A stretch of 64,000 nucleotides of DNA from Novosphingobium sp. GTDB taxonomy: Bacteria; Pseudomonadota; Alphaproteobacteria; Sphingomonadales; Sphingomonadaceae. The notes beneath the pieces were generated by a model. It saw nothing but the letters and a program-made list of their open reading frames with translations, ran no database searches and was not told where the DNA came from. Location: assembly GCF_039595395.1 (NCBI RefSeq), contig NZ_JBCNLP010000006.1:439001-503000 (forward strand), given 5' to 3'. Numbering within the stretch: position 1 is the stretch's first letter; each line of letters starts with the position of its first letter. A program made the position numbers and the translations under genes. Positions 62,420-64,000 of this stretch are shown here, piece after piece.

Positions 62420-63498
62420 TTGTGCATGTCCTGACCGATGGCGCTGGGGCCGGGGTGCTCGCCCGCGCGGCGGGTAAAGCTGGTGGAATAGGTCTTGGAT
62501 CGCGCGGGCAGCAGCGGATCGTCCGAAATCGCAATGCCGCGCGGCAGGATCGTGGGATCGAAATTGAGATCGCGGCATTGCCCGTTCTCCTCGGGCCTCA
62601 CCGCCGAGACGGTCAGCACACCGGCATCGACCACGCGGTGCGCCCCGGTCCATTGCACCGTGGCCTTGTCTGTCACATCGCCCGGATTGGCGACCACCAG
62701 TTGCAGATGCCAGCGCGATGGGCCTTTCGCCGTGCGCGCCACCATCTCCTGAAACAGCGCGTCGCGCGGCAGGCTGGCCAGCTTGCTCTTGTCGAGATCG
62801 GGGCCGGTGCTTTCAGGCACGATCTGCCAGCGCACGAAACGCGTGGTGCCGGCAACATCGGTAAAGCGGAAGGCGTTGATGCTGTAATAGGTCGCGGTGG
62901 CGAAGCTGGCGGGCAGCGGGGCCTTCATGATGTAATCCTGAAAGGCCTTGGTTTCGGGATGTTTGGCCAGATAGGGCTTCATTTTGGTGGGATCGGGCTT
63001 GCCGGTCTTCGGGTCGGGCGTGCTGGCGATCTGCAGCTCCTGAAAGCTCTGCGGATCGGCAACCGGGAAGATCGGGGTGTGATCCATCGCCATGCGCCAT
63101 TCCTGCCCGTCGGGCGCGGTCAGGCTCAGGCCGATGGCGTGGAAGACATTGCGACCGTCGCCCGCCAGCGGATTGCCCCCCGCCAGCGAGAAGCGCCCGA
63201 TCACGGGATAGGTGCCTGGCTGGAACAGGCTGGCGGAGGACAGGGCCGACCCCGCCCCATTGGCCGTAAAGCTGCCCGCAAGGCACAGGCCCTTGGCATG
63301 GGCGCGGCGATAACCGGCATGGGGCCCGCCCGCATTGCTCTCCAGCGCATTGGCGATGTCCCCTCCTGACTGGCGATGCGGACCGATCAGCCCGGCAGCC
63401 CAGGCGAAGGCGCCGGCGATGGCCAGCACGATGGCGCCGATCAGCGCCATCGGGAGCAAGGGGGGCAGCAGGGTTTTTTGTGATGTGGCTTGTGTCAT
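62416..63498 (-). CDS. Catalase-related peroxidase with N-terminal membrane anchor
   Basis: A 360-residue catalase-like (SrpA-type) peroxidase. A hydrophobic segment (PMALIGAIVLAIAGAFAWAAGLIG) near residues 16-39 anchors or exports it, after which H in YRRAHAKGLCLAG matches the distal heme His, NPLAGDGRNVFHAIG the middle block, and RSKTYSTSFTRR the proximal Tyr region. These short enzymes use peroxide with an electron donor. ATG 63498 has GGAG just upstream; a longer frame begins at 63525. Coupled to the cytochrome b561, which is a common pairing. Confidence 0.9.
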   Translation of the reverse strand: MTQATSQKTLLPPLLPMALIGAIVLAIAGAFAWAAGLIGPHRQSGGDIANALESNAGGPHAGYRRAHAKGLCLAGSFTANGAGSALSSASLFQPGTYPVIGRFSLAGGNPLAGDGRNVFHAIGLSLTAPDGQEWRMAMDHTPIFPVADPQSFQELQIASTPDPKTGKPDPTKMKPYLAKHPETKAFQDYIMKAPLPASFATATYYSINAFRFTDVAGTTRFVRWQIVPESTGPDLDKSKLASLPRDALFQEMVARTAKGPSRWHLQLVVANPGDVTDKATVQWTGAHRVVDAGVLTVSAVRPEENGQCRDLNFDPTILPRGIAISDDPLLPARSKTYSTSFTRRAGEHPGPSAIGQDMHK

Positions 63499-63631
63499 AT
63501 CGGCTCCAATCGGTCCGTCACGCATGCACCTTGGGGATCAACTCGACCCGATGGTCGCGACAGGAACAGCTCGTCATGTATCGGTTCGCTGCGGGGCGGC
63601 AGAAAGTTGCGTTGGTGATCCATGCCATGGC

Positions 63632-64000
63632 CTATGGCGCGGCCATCGCTGGACGGCGGTGCCGAGAGAGGGCGAAAGCCATCAGGACCAGCGCAGCGGC
63701 GAGAGCCAGCACCGTACCGGTGGCAAAAGCCGCACCCAGCCCGACATGGTCGACCCATTGCCCGCCGATCAGTGCGCCGGCAGCCACGGCCAGCTGGAAG
63801 ACGGTCACCATCAGCGCCGATCCGCTTTCGAACCGCTCGGGCGCGGCCTGGTGAATCCATATCTGCACGCAGACCGGCAGGGCACCGAAGGCCGCGCCCC
63901 AGCTCACCATGCCCAGCACGACAGCCCAGTCATGGCGGGCGCCAAGCCCGACCAGTGCGATCGAGCCTGCCACGGTAAGAGCGACAGCGATGAAACCGGG
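63632..64000 (-). CDS. MFS transporter, C-terminal part (5' end outside window)
   Basis: The last 122 codons of a major facilitator, open to the window edge. Segments such as VSWGAAFGALPVCVQIWIHQ and FQLAVAAGALIGGQWVDHVG are typical of helices 10-12 of DHA1-type drug or sugar efflux pumps (AraJ/Bcr-like). The N-terminal half is missing, so substrate class is uncertain. It converges on nothing here and lies 134 bases upstream of the peroxidase start on the same strand. Confidence 0.8.
   Translation of the reverse strand, partial: PGFIAVALTVAGSIALVGLGARHDWAVVLGMVSWGAAFGALPVCVQIWIHQAAPERFESGSALMVTVFQLAVAAGALIGGQWVDHVGLGAAFATGTVLALAAALVLMAFALSRHRRPAMAAP

Overview
The window is GC-rich, gene-dense DNA that fits an alphaproteobacterium of the Sphingomonadales, most likely Novosphingobium or a close relative. 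This is an inference from gene content: six TonB-dependent receptors, FecI/FecR surface signalling, an enolase-superfamily ManD that matches what I know of the Novosphingobium aromaticivorans enzyme, and sphingomonad-type TraB/GumN and membrane-anchored winged-helix proteins. I see no tRNA, rRNA, CRISPR array or intact insertion sequence.

Region 1 (1-20.7 kb) is a glucuronoxylan and hexuronate utilisation locus. After the end of an aldose-epimerase gene and a thioesterase comes a LacI-type regulator broken by a one-base frameshift, then a GH67 alpha-glucuronidase. Reading the other way is a seven-gene operon: two GH3 glycosidases, ManD, an MFS transporter, UxaC, a UxuB-type oxidoreductase and a GH35-like glycosidase. 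All but one of the junctions overlap by 1-4 bases. A SusC-like/TonB receptor and an SGNH esterase follow. Together they should import xylan fragments, trim off glucuronic acid and xylose, and convert glucuronate through fructuronate and mannonate to 2-keto-3-deoxygluconate. Four matching 14-bp palindromes lie at the three promoter regions and define a local regulon.

Region 2 (20.8-27.4 kb) holds a DJ-1/PfpI protein divergent from a NemR-like TetR regulator with three shared operator-like sites, a DUF202 protein coupled to an SLC13 permease, and an MFS transporter coupled to an SMP-30/gluconolactonase-type protein.

Region 3 (27.4-37.5 kb) is a surface-signalling module. An ECF sigma factor and a FecR anti-sigma factor sit between two paralogous TonB receptors, only one of which has the STN signalling domain. 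The other receptor is coupled to a CehA/McbA-type PHP hydrolase and followed by a secreted amidohydrolase. The substrate is unknown; this is the best candidate for an undescribed system in the window.

Region 4 (37.6-45.6 kb) has a TonB receptor divergent from a tryptophan-halogenase-family flavoenzyme, then a membrane-anchored winged-helix regulator divergent from another TonB receptor. Palindromes and direct repeats mark both divergent promoter regions.

Region 5 (45.6-61.8 kb) begins with about 1 kb lacking a convincing gene, then runs entirely on the minus strand: a sixth TonB receptor, a soluble PAS histidine kinase, a beta-propeller histidine kinase with a NarL-type response regulator, an NTF2-like protein, a STAND-type ATPase regulator, a CPBP protease interrupted by an amber codon, and a large TraB/GumN-like protein lacking the family histidine.

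Region 6 (61.8-64 kb) has a catalase-like peroxidase translationally coupled to a cytochrome b561, and the C-terminal part of an MFS transporter cut by the window end.
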